Source: Nansenia antarctica
Lineage: Eukaryota > Chordata > Actinopteri > Argentiniformes > Microstomatidae
Assembly (NCBI GenBank): GCA_963989245.1
Contig: OZ022353.1
Span: 24,488,524-24,552,523 of the forward strand
Length of the DNA stretch: 64,000 nucleotides
Direction: 5' to 3'
Each line of letters begins with the position of its first letter. The stretch's first letter is position 1. Positions 34,681 through 46,176 of this stretch are shown in pieces. The notes beneath the pieces were generated by a model. The model worked only from the letters and a program-made list of their open reading frames with translations, was not told where the DNA came from and ran no database searches. Position numbers and translations under genes: made by a program.

Positions 34681-35586
34681 GGAGGGAGCTTGTGTCAAAG
34701 TGGGCGGAGCTTAAGTCAAAGTGGGCGGAGCTTGTGTATAAGTGGGAGGAGCTTAAGTCAAAGTGGGCGGAGCTTGTGTAAAAGTGGGCGGAGCTTAAAT
34801 CAAAGTGGGAGGAGCTTAAACCAAAGTGGGAGGAGCTTAAGGTAAAGTGGGCGGAGCTTAAATCAAAGTGGGAGGAGCTTAAATCAAAGTGGGAGGAGCT
34901 TAAATCAAAGTGGGAGGAGCTTAAATCAAAGTGGGAGGAGCTTAAGTCAAAGTGGGCGGAGCTTGAATCAAAGTGGGAGGAGCTTAAATCAAAGTGGGAG
35001 GAGCTTAAATCAAAGTGGGAGGAGCTTAAGTCAAAGTGGGCGGAGCTTGTGTAAAAGTGGGCGGAGCTTAAATCAAAGTGGGAGGAGCTTAAACCAAAGT
35101 GGGAGGAGCTTAAGGTAAAGTGGGCGGAGCTTAAATCAAAGTGGGAGGAGCTTAAATCAAAGTGGGAGGAGCTTAAATCAAAGTGGGAGGAGCTTAAATC
35201 AAAGTGGGAGGAGCTTAAGTCAAAGTGGGCGGAGCTTGAATCAAAGTGGGAGGAGCTTAAATCAAAGTGGGAGGAGCTTAAATCAAAGTGGGAGGAGCTT
35301 AAATCAAAGTGGGAGGAGCTTAAGTCAAAGTGGGAGGAGCTTAAGTCAAAGTGGGCGGAGCTTAAATCAAAGTGGGAGGAGCTTAAATCAAAGTGGGAGG
35401 AGCTTAAGTCAAAGTGGGAGGAGCTTAGGTCAAAGTGGGCGGAGCTTAAATCAAAGTGGGAGGAGCTTAAATCAAAGTGGGCGGAGCTTAAATCAAAGTG
35501 GGAGGAGCTTAAGTCAAAGTGGGCGGAGCTTAAGTCAAAGTGGGCGGAGCTTAAGTCAAAGTGGGAGGAGCTTAGATCAAAGTGGG
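34681..35586. repeat. 21-bp minisatellite, copy B3 (about 43 units)
   Basis: Contains AAACCAAA and GGTAAAG linkers not seen in type A, and an internal duplication of about 300 bp (34770-35050 resembles 35043-35330). Confidence 0.95.
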
Positions 35587-36905
35587 CTCAACACCTCTGC
35601 ACCTCCTCAACACCTCTACACCTCCTCAACACCTCTACACCTCCTCTCTATACCTCTACACCTCCTCTCTATACCTCTACACCTCCTCTCTATACCTCTA
35701 CACCTCCTCTCTATACCTCTACACCTCCTCTATACCTCTACACCTCCTCTATACCTCTACACCTCCTCTATACCTCTACACCTCCTCTCTATACCTCTAC
35801 ACCTCCTCTCTATACCTCTACACCTCCTCTACACCTCTACACCTCCTCTCTATACCTCTACACCTCCTCTCTACACCTCTACACCTCCTCTATACCTCTA
35901 CACCTCCTCTCTATACCTCTACACCTCCTCTATACCTCTACACCTCCTCTATACCTCTACACCTCCTCTATACCTCTACACCTCCTCTCTATACCTCTAC
36001 ACCTCCTCTATACCTCTACACCTCCTCTATACCTCTACACCTCCTCTCTATACCTCTACACCTCCTCTCTATACCTCTACACCTCCTCTATACCTCTACA
36101 CCTCCTCTATACCTCTACACCTCCTCTATACCTCTACACCTCCTCTCTATACCTCTACACCTCCTCTCTATACCTCTACACCTCCTCTCTATACCTCTAC
36201 ACCTCCTCTATACCTCTACACCTCCTCAGCACCTCTACACCTCCTCTCTATACCTCTACACCTCCTCTATACCTCTACACCTCCTCTATACCTCTACACC
36301 TCCTCTCTATACCTCTACACCTCCTCTATACCTCTACACCTCCTCTATACCTCTACACCTCCTCTATACCTCTACACCTCCTCTATACCTCTACACCTCC
36401 TCTCTATACCTCTACATCTCCTCTATACCTCTACACCTTCTCTATACCTCTACACCTCCTCTATACCTCTACACCTCCTCTCTATACCTCTACACCTCCT
36501 CTATACCTCTACACCTCCTCTATACCTCTACACCTCCTCTCTATACCTCTACACCTCCTCTCTATACCTCTACACCTCCTCTATACCTCTACACCTCCTC
36601 TCTATACCTCTACACCTCCTCTATACCTCTACACCTCCTCTCTACCTCTACACCTCCTCTATACCTCTACACCTCCTCTCTATACCTCTACACCTCCTCT
36701 CTATACCTCTACACCTCCTCTATACCTCTACACCTCCTCTCTATACCTCTACACCTCCTCTCTATACCTCTACACCTCCTCTCTATACCTCTACACCTCC
36801 TCTCTATACCTCTACACCTCCTCTCTATACCTCTACACCTCCTCTATACCTCTACACCTCCTCTACACCTCTACACCTCCTCTACACCTCCTCAACACCT
36901 CCTCA
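35587..36905. repeat. CT-rich minisatellite, array C3 (1,319 bp)
   Basis: Mixed 19- and 21-bp units, with rare CAGCACCT, TACATCT and ACCTTCT variants. Ends in CTCATCAGAGATG and a (GAT)n run one triplet longer than in B1. Confidence 0.95.
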
Positions 36906-37265
36906 TCAGAGATGATGATGATGATGATGATGGGGGGTGATAGGAAGGTCGTAGAGACACCATTCAAATGGTTTTAGATTCCCTGTCCTCTGGTCTATCC
37001 GGGGGTGTTGGAATTGTTCTCCTAATAAATAAATAATTGTTCTAAAAATAAATAATTGTTCTCCAAATAAAGTCTATCTATCTATCTATCTAACCCGCGG
37101 GGAACCATACGTTATTAACCCCGGTAAGAGTCACACTACGGGACGTATAACAGTGGCTGTGAAGGGAGTATAAACACAAGATGTTGCTGAGTAGGTTCAT
37201 TAGGTCTACACGGTCATTTGAAGCCTAACCCCAGCCCTCTACGACCCCGGGAAGTCATGTTAAAC
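36906..37265. repeat. Type B divergent 312-like sequence, copy B3, disrupted
   Basis: Follows B1 to GTTCTCCTAA, then has about 70 extra bases of ATAAATAATTGTTCT repeats and a (TCTA)n run (37073-37092), then resumes at CCCGCGGGGAACC. A core module lies at 37128-37262. The tRNA-like head and GAA tract do not follow. Confidence 0.85.
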
Positions 37266-37575
37266 TGAAGTTAAAACACAACGAGATTGCTAAGCTAACA
37301 CCGCTAATGCGGAAGTCCCTCCTGTGTCTCAGAAGACAGACAGAGAGAGAGACGTGCAGCCACCCAGGATCGAGCCCCGCGTGGAGTCATTGTCCATCAT
37401 TTCTTGTCAATTTCAATAAAGACAGACACACACAGACACACACAGACAACGACAGGTCATTCTAGAGGAAGAGAGAAATGGGATAATAGGATTCTATTCT
37501 CTGACAGCCAATGTCCGCGATTCCACACTGGCCAGTAGATGTCGAGATTTTTTTTTTTTATATGTTTGTATGACT
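37266..37575. repeat. Intervening sequence before second tRNA-like head
   Basis: Starts with the AAACTGAAGTTAAA spacer of type B units, then low-complexity purine and (CACAGA)n stretches. It ends with the same lead-in seen elsewhere, CCAATGTCCGCGATTCCAC followed by ACTGGCCAGTAG. No gene is seen. Confidence 0.6.
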
Positions 37576-37649
37576 GGCTCGTTAGCTCAGTGTGTAAGTC
37601 TGCCGCAAGGTAGACTTTGTAGTCCTGGGTTCGAATCCCAGGCGGGCAG
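37576..37649 (+). repeat. Second kind of tRNA-like sequence
   Basis: A 74-base segment with a near-canonical A-box (TTAGCTCAGTG) and B-box (GGGTTCGAATCCC). The T-stem CTGGG/CCCAG is perfect around loop TTCGAAT. The acceptor GGCTCGT pairs with GCGGGCA at six of seven positions counting wobbles. The anticodon arm best folds as CAAGG with CTTTG around a 4-base loop, so no normal anticodon is presented. A tRNA-derived SINE head is more likely than a functional tRNA. Confidence 0.65.
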
Positions 37650-38030
37650 GTCAATTTGCACTTTTCAATGTGAAGGACAAATAGGAAGAAAAAAAAAAAG
37701 GCATGCGCAGCGGCAAATAATTCCTGGGCTCAGTCCAGAGAGAGAGAGAGAGAGGAATTTTCCCTTTTGAAAATATATTTTTGAAAATCCCGCCTCAAAA
37801 TATTTTTTTTTTTTTTTTTTTCTTCTTCTTCTTCTGTGTCAGTGCGTCTACCGGCCCGAGTCTCTATGGGGGAATGCAATGACCGTTTTGGACACCAAAC
37901 ACACCAAAGAACATCTACTCTTCGAGGCGAATCCAGTCAGACCATTATCAGACCTGCTGGACGTGTCTGTGCGCGTGTGTGACTGGATGTCTACATTCAA
38001 TGTGTCTCACCGTGTGACTGGATGTGTGTG
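37650..38030. repeat. Tail of second tRNA-like element and rejoining type A module
   Basis: A-rich and GA-rich tracts, a T(20) run followed by (CTT)n near 37803-37836, then unique sequence. From about 37941 (ACCATTATCAGACCTG) it rejoins the end of the type A GC-rich module. Confidence 0.6.
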
Positions 38031-38636
38031 TGTATATATGTGTTAATGAGCTGTATGAGTGTGTGGATGTGTGTGTATGAGTGTGGATGTGTGTGTATGA
38101 GTATGTGGATGTGTGTGTGAATATGTGTGTGGATGTGTGTGTATGACTATGTGTGTGGATGTGTGTGTATGAGTATGTGGATATGAGTATGTGTGGATGT
38201 GTGTGTATGAGTATGTGTGTATGTGTATGTTTATGTATGTTAATGAGCTGTATGTTAATGAGCTTCATGTTAATTAGCTTCATACTAATGAGCTTCATGC
38301 TAATGAGCTGTATGTTAATGAGCTTCATGTTAATGAGCTTCATGCTAATGTCTCTGTGTGTATACGTGTGTGTATATGTTTATGAGCTGTATGTTAATGA
38401 GCTGCATGCTAATGAGCTTCATGCTAATGAGCTTCATGCTAATGAGCTGTATGTTAATTAGCTGTGTGTGTGTCTCTGTGTGTGTATACGTGTGTGTGTG
38501 TGTGTATGTTAATGAGCTGTATGTTAATGAGCTTCATGTTAATGAGATTCATGCTAATGAGCTGTATGTTAATTAGCTGTGTGTGTGTCTCTGTGTGTGT
38601 ATACGTGTGTCTGTGTGTGTATGTTAATACACTCAG
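38031..38636. repeat. GT-rich tract and TTAATGAG minisatellite
   Basis: The GT-rich tract resembles type A. From 38236 it changes into GTATGTTAATGAGCT and TCATGCTAATGAGCT units with GTGTGTCTCTGTGTGTGTATACG spacers, repeated with a period of about 118 bp from 38461. Confidence 0.88.
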
Positions 38637-38788
38637 GCTCACTCAGGTATATGTGTCTGTCTCCCTCCAGTGGTGGTAAGTGGAAGTGGCGCAGCTATTC
38701 CCTTATTCGGGGAAAGGTGAACACATGTGTGTCACGTTCACCAAATGAGGGACCGGACTGACAGAGTAGCACATGTGTTGTGTGATAG
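38637..38788. repeat. Isolated type A tail, copy A9
   Basis: Only the tail is present (CAGGCTCACTCAGG to GTGTTGTGTGATAG); the 21-bp array is missing and the TTAATGAG tract abuts it. Confidence 0.9.
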
Positions 38789-39421
38789 TCACACTACGGG
38801 GCGTATAACGCTGGCTATGAATGTGGTAGAAACACAAGGTTTTCATATTTAAGTTCATTAGGTCTACACGGTCATTTTAAGCCTAACCCCAGCCCTCTAC
38901 GACCCCGGGAAGTCATGTTATTGAGCTTCCTGCAAATTAGCCACATGCTAAAGGCATCATTCTAACCACCCTGGGTGACAGGAAGGTCGTAGAGACACCA
39001 TTCAAATGGTTTTCGATTCCCTGGGTTCTCCCCTATCCGGGGGCGTTGGAATTCTTCTCCTAAAACACGGGGAAGCACAGTTATTAACCCCCGGTAAGAG
39101 TCACACTACGGGGCGTATAACGCTGGCTACGAATGTGGTAGAAACACAAGGTTTTCATATTTAAGTTCATTAGGTCTACACGGTCATTTTAAGCCTAACC
39201 CCAGCCCTCTACGACCCCGGGAAGTCATGTTATTGAGCTTCCTGCAAATTAGCCACATGCTAAAGGCATCATTCTAACCACCCTGGGTGACAGGAAGGTC
39301 GTAGAGACACCATTCAAATGGTTTTCGGTTCCCTGGGTTCTCCCCTATCCGGGGGCGTTGGAATTCTTCTCCTAAAACACGGGGAAGCACAGTTATTAAC
39401 CCCCGGTAAGAGTCACACTAC
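38789..39421. repeat. 312-bp satellite island, two monomers
   Basis: First monomer TTCGATTCC, second TTCGGTTCC, as in the island at 20197. Confidence 0.95.
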
Positions 39422-39533
39422 ATAGTGCATAGTCCACCCATAGTGGACATAACATGCCAATGAAAGCCGTGAAAGCCAATGTCCGCGATTCCACAGTGAT
39501 CAGTACAAGTTTTAAACAGTCGAATTTATCAGT

Positions 39534-39608
39534 TCCTCCGTGGCGCAACGCGTTCGTCCGTGCGCGACTCATTCAGAGGTACAGGGTTCGAATCCCAGGT
39601 CTGGCGGA
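39534..39608 (+). repeat. tRNA-like sequence, copy A10
   Basis: Same sequence and short GA tail as at 10295. Confidence 0.7.
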
Positions 39609-40397
39609 TGGCCCCCCGAGTGCGCGCGGAGAGAGAGAGAGAGAAAATAAAGACAATAAGATTTTACGTTTTTGATGGCAGACAGTAAGTCTGTCCCTTA
39701 TAATATATATTTTTTCAGAGTAGCACATGTGTTGTGTGATAGGAAGGTCGTAGAGACACCATTCAAATGGTTTTCGATTCCCTGGGTTCTCCCCTATCCG
39801 GGGGCGTTGGAATTCTTCTCCTAAAACACGGGGAAGCACAGTTATTAACCCCGAGAGAGAGGATCAAAGATCGAGTATTTTGCGTTTTGGATAGCAGAGT
39901 GTAAGTGTGTAAGTCTGTACTATCTAATATTTATATTTTGGAACATCTCTGTGAACCAGGGAGAAACGGAGTTTCGCATTCATGGACTTCCGCACTGTGT
40001 CTGTCTCACTGCCAGCCTGCACGGGCTTTGTGGGAGGAGCTACGGAGCCGGCTCGCGTTGACTTCGGAGAACTCCGGCGATCTTCGGAAAACTGTGTCCG
40101 CGACCATTATCAGACCTGCTGGACGTGTCTGTGCGCGTGTGTGACTGGATGTCTACATTCAATGTGTCTCACCGTGTGACTGGATGTGTGTGTGTATATA
40201 TGTGTTAATGAGCTGTATGAGTGTGTGTATGTGGATGTGTATGAGTGTGGATGTGTGTGTATGAGTATGTGTGGATGAGTATGTGTGTGGATCTGTGAGT
40301 ATGTGTATATGTGTGTGGATGTGTGTATGAGTATGTGTGTGGATGTGTGTGTATGAGTATGTGGATATGAGTATGTGTGTGTATGAGTAAAAAAAAA

Positions 40398-41352
40398 AGT
40401 GGGCGGAGCTTAAATCAAAGTGGGAGGAGCTTAAGTCAAAGTGGGCGGAGCTTAAATCAAAGTGGGAGGAGCTTGTGTATAAGTGGGCGGAGCTTAAGTC
40501 AAAGTGGGCGGAGCTTAAATCAAAGTGGGAGGAGCTTAAGTCAAAGTGGGCGGAGCTTAAATCAAAGTGGGAGGAGCTTGTGTATAAGTGGGCGGAGCTT
40601 AAGTCAAAGTGGGCGGAGCTTAAATCAAAGTGGGAGGAGCTTAAGTCAAAGTGGGCGGAGCTTAAATCAAAGTGGGAGGAGCTTGTGTATAAGTGGGCGG
40701 AGCTTAAGTCAAAGTGGGCGGAGCTTAAATCAAAGTGGGAGGAGCTTAAGTCAAAGTGGGCGGAGCTTAAATCAAAGTGGGAGGAGCTTGTGTAAAAGTG
40801 GGCGGAGCTTAAATCAAAGTGGGAGGAGCTTAAATCAAAGTGGGAGGAGCTTGTGTAAAAGTGGGCGGAGCTTAAATCAAAGTGGGAGGAGCTTAAGTCA
40901 AAGTGGGCGGAGCTTAAATCAAAGTGGGAGGAGCTTGTGTATAAGTGGGCGGAGCTTAAGTCAAAGTGGGCGGAGCTTAAATCAAAGTGGGAGGAGCTTA
41001 AGTCAAAGTGGGCGGAGCTTAAATCAAAGTGGGAGGAGCTTGTGTAAAAGTGGGCGGAGCTTAAATCAAAGTGGGAGGAGCTTAAATCAAAGTGGGAGGA
41101 GCTTGTGTAAAAGTGGGCGGAGCTTAAATCAAAGTGGGAGGAGCTTAAATCAAAGTGGGCGGAGCTTAAGTAAAAGTGGGCGGAGCTTAAGTCAAAGTGG
41201 GCGGAGCTTAAATCAAAGTGGGCGGAGCTTAAGTCAAAGTGGGAGGAGCTTACGTCAAAGTGGGCGGAGCTTAAATCAAAGTGGGAGGAGCTTGTGTAAA
41301 AGTGGGCGGAGCTTAAATCAAAGTGGGAGGAGCTTAAATCAAAGTGGGAGGG
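40398..41352. repeat. 21-bp minisatellite, copy A10 (about 45 units)
   Basis: A1-like start with three 105-bp units. A second start-like block recurs near 40860-41050, so the array has grown by an internal duplication of about 250 bp. Confidence 0.95.
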
Positions 41353-41534
41353 TATGCGTATGCAGATGCTGAGTGCTGCCAGGCTCACTCAGGTATATGT
41401 GTCTGTCTCCCTCCAGTGGTGGTAAGTGGAAGTGGCGCAGCTATTCCCTTATTCGGGGAAAGGTGAACACATGTGTGTCACGTTCACCAAATGAGGGACC
41501 GGACTGACAGAGTAGCACATGTGTTGTGTGATAG

Positions 41535-42149
41535 TCACACTACGGGGCGTATAACGCTGGCTATGAATGTGGTAGAAACACAAGGTTTTCATATTTAAGT
41601 TCATTAGGTCTACACGGTCATTTTAAGCCTAACCCCAGCCCTCTACGACCCCGGGAAGTCATGTTATTGAGCTTCCTGCAAATTAGCCACATGCTAAAGG
41701 CATCATTCTAACCACCCTGGGTGACAGGAAGGTCGTAGAGACACCATTCAAATGGTTTTCGATTCCCTGGGTTCTCCCCTATCCGGGGGCGTTGGAATTC
41801 TTCTCCTAAAACACGGGGAAGCACAGTTATTAACCCCCGGTAAGAGTCACACTACGGGGCGTATAACGCTGGCTACGAATGTGGTAGAAACACAAGGTTT
41901 TCATATTTAAGTTCATTAGGTCTACACGGTCATTTTAAGCCTAACCCCAGCCCTCTACGACCCCGGGAAGTCATGTTATTGAGCTTCCTGCAAATTAGCC
42001 ACATGCTAAAGGCATCATTCTAACCACCCTGGGTGACAGGAAGGTCGTAGAGACACCATTCAAATGGTTTTCGATTCCCTGGGTTCTCCCCTATCCGGGG
42101 GCGTTGGAATTCTTCTCCTAAAACACGGGGAAGCACAGTTATTAACCCC
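41535..42149. repeat. 312-bp satellite island, just under two monomers
   Basis: Runs to TTAACCCC and passes straight into GAGAGAGGATC, like the island at 26293. Confidence 0.93.
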
Positions 42150-43579
42150 GAGAGAGAGGATCAAAGATCGAGTATTTTGCGTTTTGGATAGCAGAGTGTA
42201 AGTGTGTAAGTCTGTACTATCTAATATTTATATTTTGGAACATCTCTGTGAACCAGGGAGAAACGGAGTTTCGCATTCATGGACTTCCGCACTGTGTCTG
42301 TCTCACTGCCAGCCTGCACGGGCTTTGTGGGAGGAGCTACGGAGCCGGCTCGCGTTGACTTCGGAGAACTCCGGCGATCTTCGGAAAACTGTGTCCGCGA
42401 CCATTATCAGACCTGCTGGACGTGTCTGTGCGCGTGTGTGACTGGATGTCTACATTCAATGTGTCTCACCGTGTGACTGGATGTGTGTGTGTATATATGT
42501 GTTAATGAGCTGTATGAGTGTGTGTATGTGGATGTGTATGAGTGTGGATGTGTGTGTATGAGTATGTGTGGATGAGTATGTGTGTGGATCTGTGAGTATG
42601 TGTATATGTGTGTGGATGTGTGTATGAGTATGTGTGTGGATGTGTGTGTATGAGTATGTGGATATGAGTATGTGTGTGTATGAGTAAAAAAAAAAGTGGG
42701 CGGAGCTTAAATCAAAGTGGGAGGAGCTTAAGTCAAAGTGGGCGGAGCTTAAATCAAAGTGGGAGGAGCTTGTGTATAAGTGGGCGGAGCTTAAGTCAAA
42801 GTGGGCGGAGCTTAAATCAAAGTGGGAGGAGCTTAAGTCAAAGTGGGCGGAGCTTAAATCAAAGTGGGAGGAGCTTGTGTATAAGTGGGCGGAGCTTAAG
42901 TCAAAGTGGGCGGAGCTTAAATCAAAGTGGGAGGAGCTTAAGTCAAAGTGGGCGGAGCTTAAATCAAAGTGGGAGGAGCTTGTGTATAAGTGGGCGGAGC
43001 TTAAGTCAAAGTGGGCGGAGCTTAAATCAAAGTGGGAGGAGCTTAAGTCAAAGTGGGCGGAGCTTAAATCAAAGTGGGAGGAGCTTGTGTAAAAGTGGGC
43101 GGAGCTTAAATCAAAGTGGGAGGAGCTTAAATCAAAGTGGGAGGAGCTTGTGTAAAAGTGGGCGGAGCTTAAATCAAAGTGGGAGGAGCTTAAATCAAAG
43201 TGGGCGGAGCTTAAGTCAAAGTGGGCGGAGCTTAAGTCAAAGTGGGCGGAGCTTAAATCAAAGTGGGCGGAGCTTAAGTCAAAGTGGGAGGAGCTTACGT
43301 CAAAGTGGGCGGAGCTTAAATCAAAGTGGGAGGAGCTTGTGTAAAAGTGGGCGGAGCTTAAATCAAAGTGGGAGGAGCTTAAATCAAAGTGGGAGGGTAT
43401 GCGTATGCAGATGCTGAGTGCTGCCAGGCTCACTCAGGTATATGTGTCTGTCTCCCTCCAGTGGTGGTAAGTGGAAGTGGCGCAGCTATTCCCTTATTCG
43501 GGGAAAGGTGAACACATGTGTGTCACGTTCACCAAATGAGGGACCGGACTGACAGAGTAGCACATGTGTTGTGTGATAG
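42150..43579. repeat. Type A composite repeat, copy A11, without leader and tRNA-like head
   Basis: Starts at GAGAGAGGATC like A8 but keeps the normal type A tail. Confidence 0.9.
42695..43397. repeat. 21-bp minisatellite, copy A11 (about 33 units)
   Basis: Three 105-bp higher-order units, then the A5 monomer order. Confidence 0.95.
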
Positions 43580-43955
43580 TCACACTACGGGGCGTATAAC
43601 GCTGGCTATGAATGTGGTAGAAACACAAGGTTTTCATATTTAAGTTCATTAGGTCTACACGGTCATTTTAAGCCTAACCCCAGCCCTCTACGACCCCGGG
43701 AAGTCATGTTATTGAGCTTCCTGCAAATTAGCCACATGCTAAAGGCATCATTCTAACCACCCTGGGTGACAGGAAGGTCGTAGAGACACCATTCAAATGG
43801 TTTTCGATTCCCTGGGTTCTCCCCTATCCGGGGGCGTTGGAATTCTTCTCCTAAAACACGGGGAAGCACAGTTATTAACCCCCGGTAAGAGTCACACTAC
43901 GGGGCGTATAACGCTGGCTACGAATGTGGTAGAAACACAAGGTTTTCATATTTAA
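43580..43955. repeat. 312-bp satellite island, about 1.2 monomers, right edge of the satellite domain
   Basis: Breaks off at CATATTTAA and is followed by AAATATTGTAGCTCATGG of the 28-bp minisatellite. No 312-bp monomer occurs to the right except inside the 50212-57335 block. Confidence 0.93.
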
Positions 43956-44237
43956 AAATATTGTAGCTCATGGTTTAGAGGGGTCATATTGAAGCTCATG
44001 GTTTAGAGGGGTCATATTGAAGCTCATGGTTTAGAGGGGTCATATTGAACCTCATGGTTTAGAGGGGTCATATTGAAGCTCATGGTTTAGAGGGGTCATA
44101 TTGAAGGTCATGGTTTAGAGAGGTCATATTGAAGGTCATGGTTTAGAGGGGTCATATTGAAGCTTGTGGTTTAGAGGGGTCATATTGAAGCTCATGGTTT
44201 AGAGGGGTCATATTGAAGCTCATGGTTTAGAGGTCAT
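43956..44237. repeat. 28-bp minisatellite, left part
   Basis: About ten units of GTTTAGAGGGGTCATATTG plus AAGCTCATG. Same family as the block inside copy A6. Confidence 0.93.
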
Positions 44238-44755
44238 TGATTGATTGATTGAAAACCTTTATTGTCCCCAATGGGGAAATTTTGTTGTCAAACAGCTCAG
44301 TTAGGGCAGAAAAACATTCAATGCAGAAAACAGAAAAACATTCAATAAAATACATAAAACAGTGGAGGCTCAATAAGTAAAAAGTTCCAAAAGTTCCAGC
44401 TCCAGGTCTCCCCCACCCTGCAGGGCCTGGTTGTAGAGTCGGAGTGCAGCTGGAACAAAGGACTGTCCAAATCTTCTTGTACTTTGACGGGGGAGAACAA
44501 ATCTGTGGCTGAACTTGCTCCTCATCCCTGCCAGCTCGCAGTACATCGGGTGGGAGGGATTGGCCAGCATGGCCGCCAGTTTTTTCCCCATCCTCTGTTC
44601 TGCCACCACCTCTAGGCTGTCCAGCCCGGTCCCCACCACAGAGCTGGCCTTCTTCACCAGTTTGTTTAGCTTCGCAGCATCCCTGGCACAGATGTTTCCA
44701 CCCCAGCAGGCCACGGCGAAGAACAGAACGCTGGCAACCACCGACTGATAAAACA
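44238..44755 (-). mobile_element. 5'-truncated LINE fragment, first copy
   Basis: On the minus strand, a frame (44370-44741) reads as the extreme C-terminal part of a teleost non-LTR reverse transcriptase: LFFAVACWGG, a KLNKLVKKASSVVG stretch, ANPSHPMYCEL, RRFGQSFVPAALRLYN. It ends in a 3' UTR with GACAATAAAGG and an (ATCA)n tail at the left edge. GTCAT on both sides (44233-44237, 44756-44760) is a candidate target duplication. Everything upstream of the C-terminal tail is missing, so it is dead. I cannot firmly assign the family; L2- or Rex1-like is my guess. Confidence 0.82.
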
Positions 44756-46176
44756 GTCATAGTGAAGCACATGGTTTAGAGGGGTCATATTGAAGCTTGT
44801 GGTTTAGAGGGGTCATATTGAAGCTCATGGTTTAGAGGGGTCATATTGAAGCTCATGGTTTAGAGAGGTCATATTGAAGGTCATGGTTTAGAGATCATAT
44901 TAAAGCTTGTGGTTTAGAGGGGTCATATTGAAGCTCATGGTTTAGAGGTCATATTGAAGCTCATGGTTTAGAGGTTATATTGAAGCTCATAATTTAGAGG
45001 GGTCATATTGAAGCTTGTGGTTTAGAGGGGTCATATTGAAGCTTGTGGTTTAGAGGGGTCATATTGAAGCTTGTGGTATAGTGGGGTCATATTGTAGCTT
45101 GTGGTTTAGAGGGGTCATATTGAAGCTTGTGGTTTAGAGGGGTCATATTGAAGCTTGTGGTTTAGAGGGGTCATATTGAAGCTTGTGGTTTAGAGGGGTC
45201 ATATTGAAGGTCATGGTTTAGAGGGGTCATATTGTAGCTTGTGGTTTAGAGGGGTCATATTGAAGCTTGTGGTTTAGAGGGGTCATATTGAAGCTTGTGG
45301 TTTAGAGGGGTCATATTGAAGCTTGTGGTTTAGAGGGGTCATATTGAAGGTCATGGTTTAGAGGGGTCATATTGAAGCTTGTGGTTTAGAGGTCATATTG
45401 AAGGTCATGGTTTAGAGAGGTCATATTGAAGCTTGTGGTTTAGAGGGGTCATATTGAAGCTTGTGGTTTAGAGGGGTCATATTGAAGCTAATGGTTTAGA
45501 GGGGTCATATTGAAGCTCATGGTTTAGAAGGGTCATATTGAAGCTTGTGGTTTAGAGGGGTCATATTGAAGCTTGTGGTTTAGAGGGGTCATATTGGAGC
45601 TTGTGGTTTAGAGGGGTCATATTGTAGCTCATGGTTTAGAGGGGTCATATTGAAGGTCATGGTTTAGAGGGGTCATATTGAAGCTCATGGTTTAGAAGGG
45701 TCATATTGAAGCTAATGGTTTAGAGGGGTCATATTGAAGCTAATGGTTTAGAGGGGTCATATTGAAGCTCATGGTTTAGAAGGGTCATATTGAAGCTTGT
45801 GGTTTAGAGAGGTCATATTGAAGCTAATGGTTTAGAGGGGTCATATTGAAGCTTGTGGTTTAGAGGGGTCATATTGAAGCTAATGGTTTAGAGGGGTCAT
45901 ATTGAAGCTTGTGGTTTAGAGGGGTCATATTGAAGCTTGTGGTTTAGAGGGGTCATATTGAACCTCATGGTTTAGAGGGGTCATATTGAAGCTCATGGTT
46001 TAGAGGTCATATTGAAGCTCATGGTTTAGAAGGGTCATATTGACGCTTGTGGTTTAGAGGGGTCATATTGAAGTTTGTGGTTTAGAGGGGTCATATTGAA
46101 GCTTGTGGTTTAGAGGGGTCATATTGAAGCTCATGGTTTAGAGGGGTCATATTGAAGCTCATGGTTTAGAGGTCAT
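44756..46176. repeat. 28-bp minisatellite, central part (about 50 units)
   Basis: Unit variants end in GCTTGTG, GCTCATG, GGTCATG, GCTAATG or CCTCATG. A few units are shortened to GTTTAGAGGTCATATTG. Confidence 0.93.

Larger units (their letters stand above)
39422..41534. repeat. Type A composite repeat, copy A10
   Basis: Full-length, with the shorter GA tail of A1. It has the longest type A 21-bp array in the window. Confidence 0.9.

Noticed and set aside
44515..44748. Plus-strand frame in the LINE fragment
   Set aside because: It lies opposite the LINE coding strand, and the minus-strand frame matches the known reverse transcriptase C-terminus. The same applies at 46454-46687.
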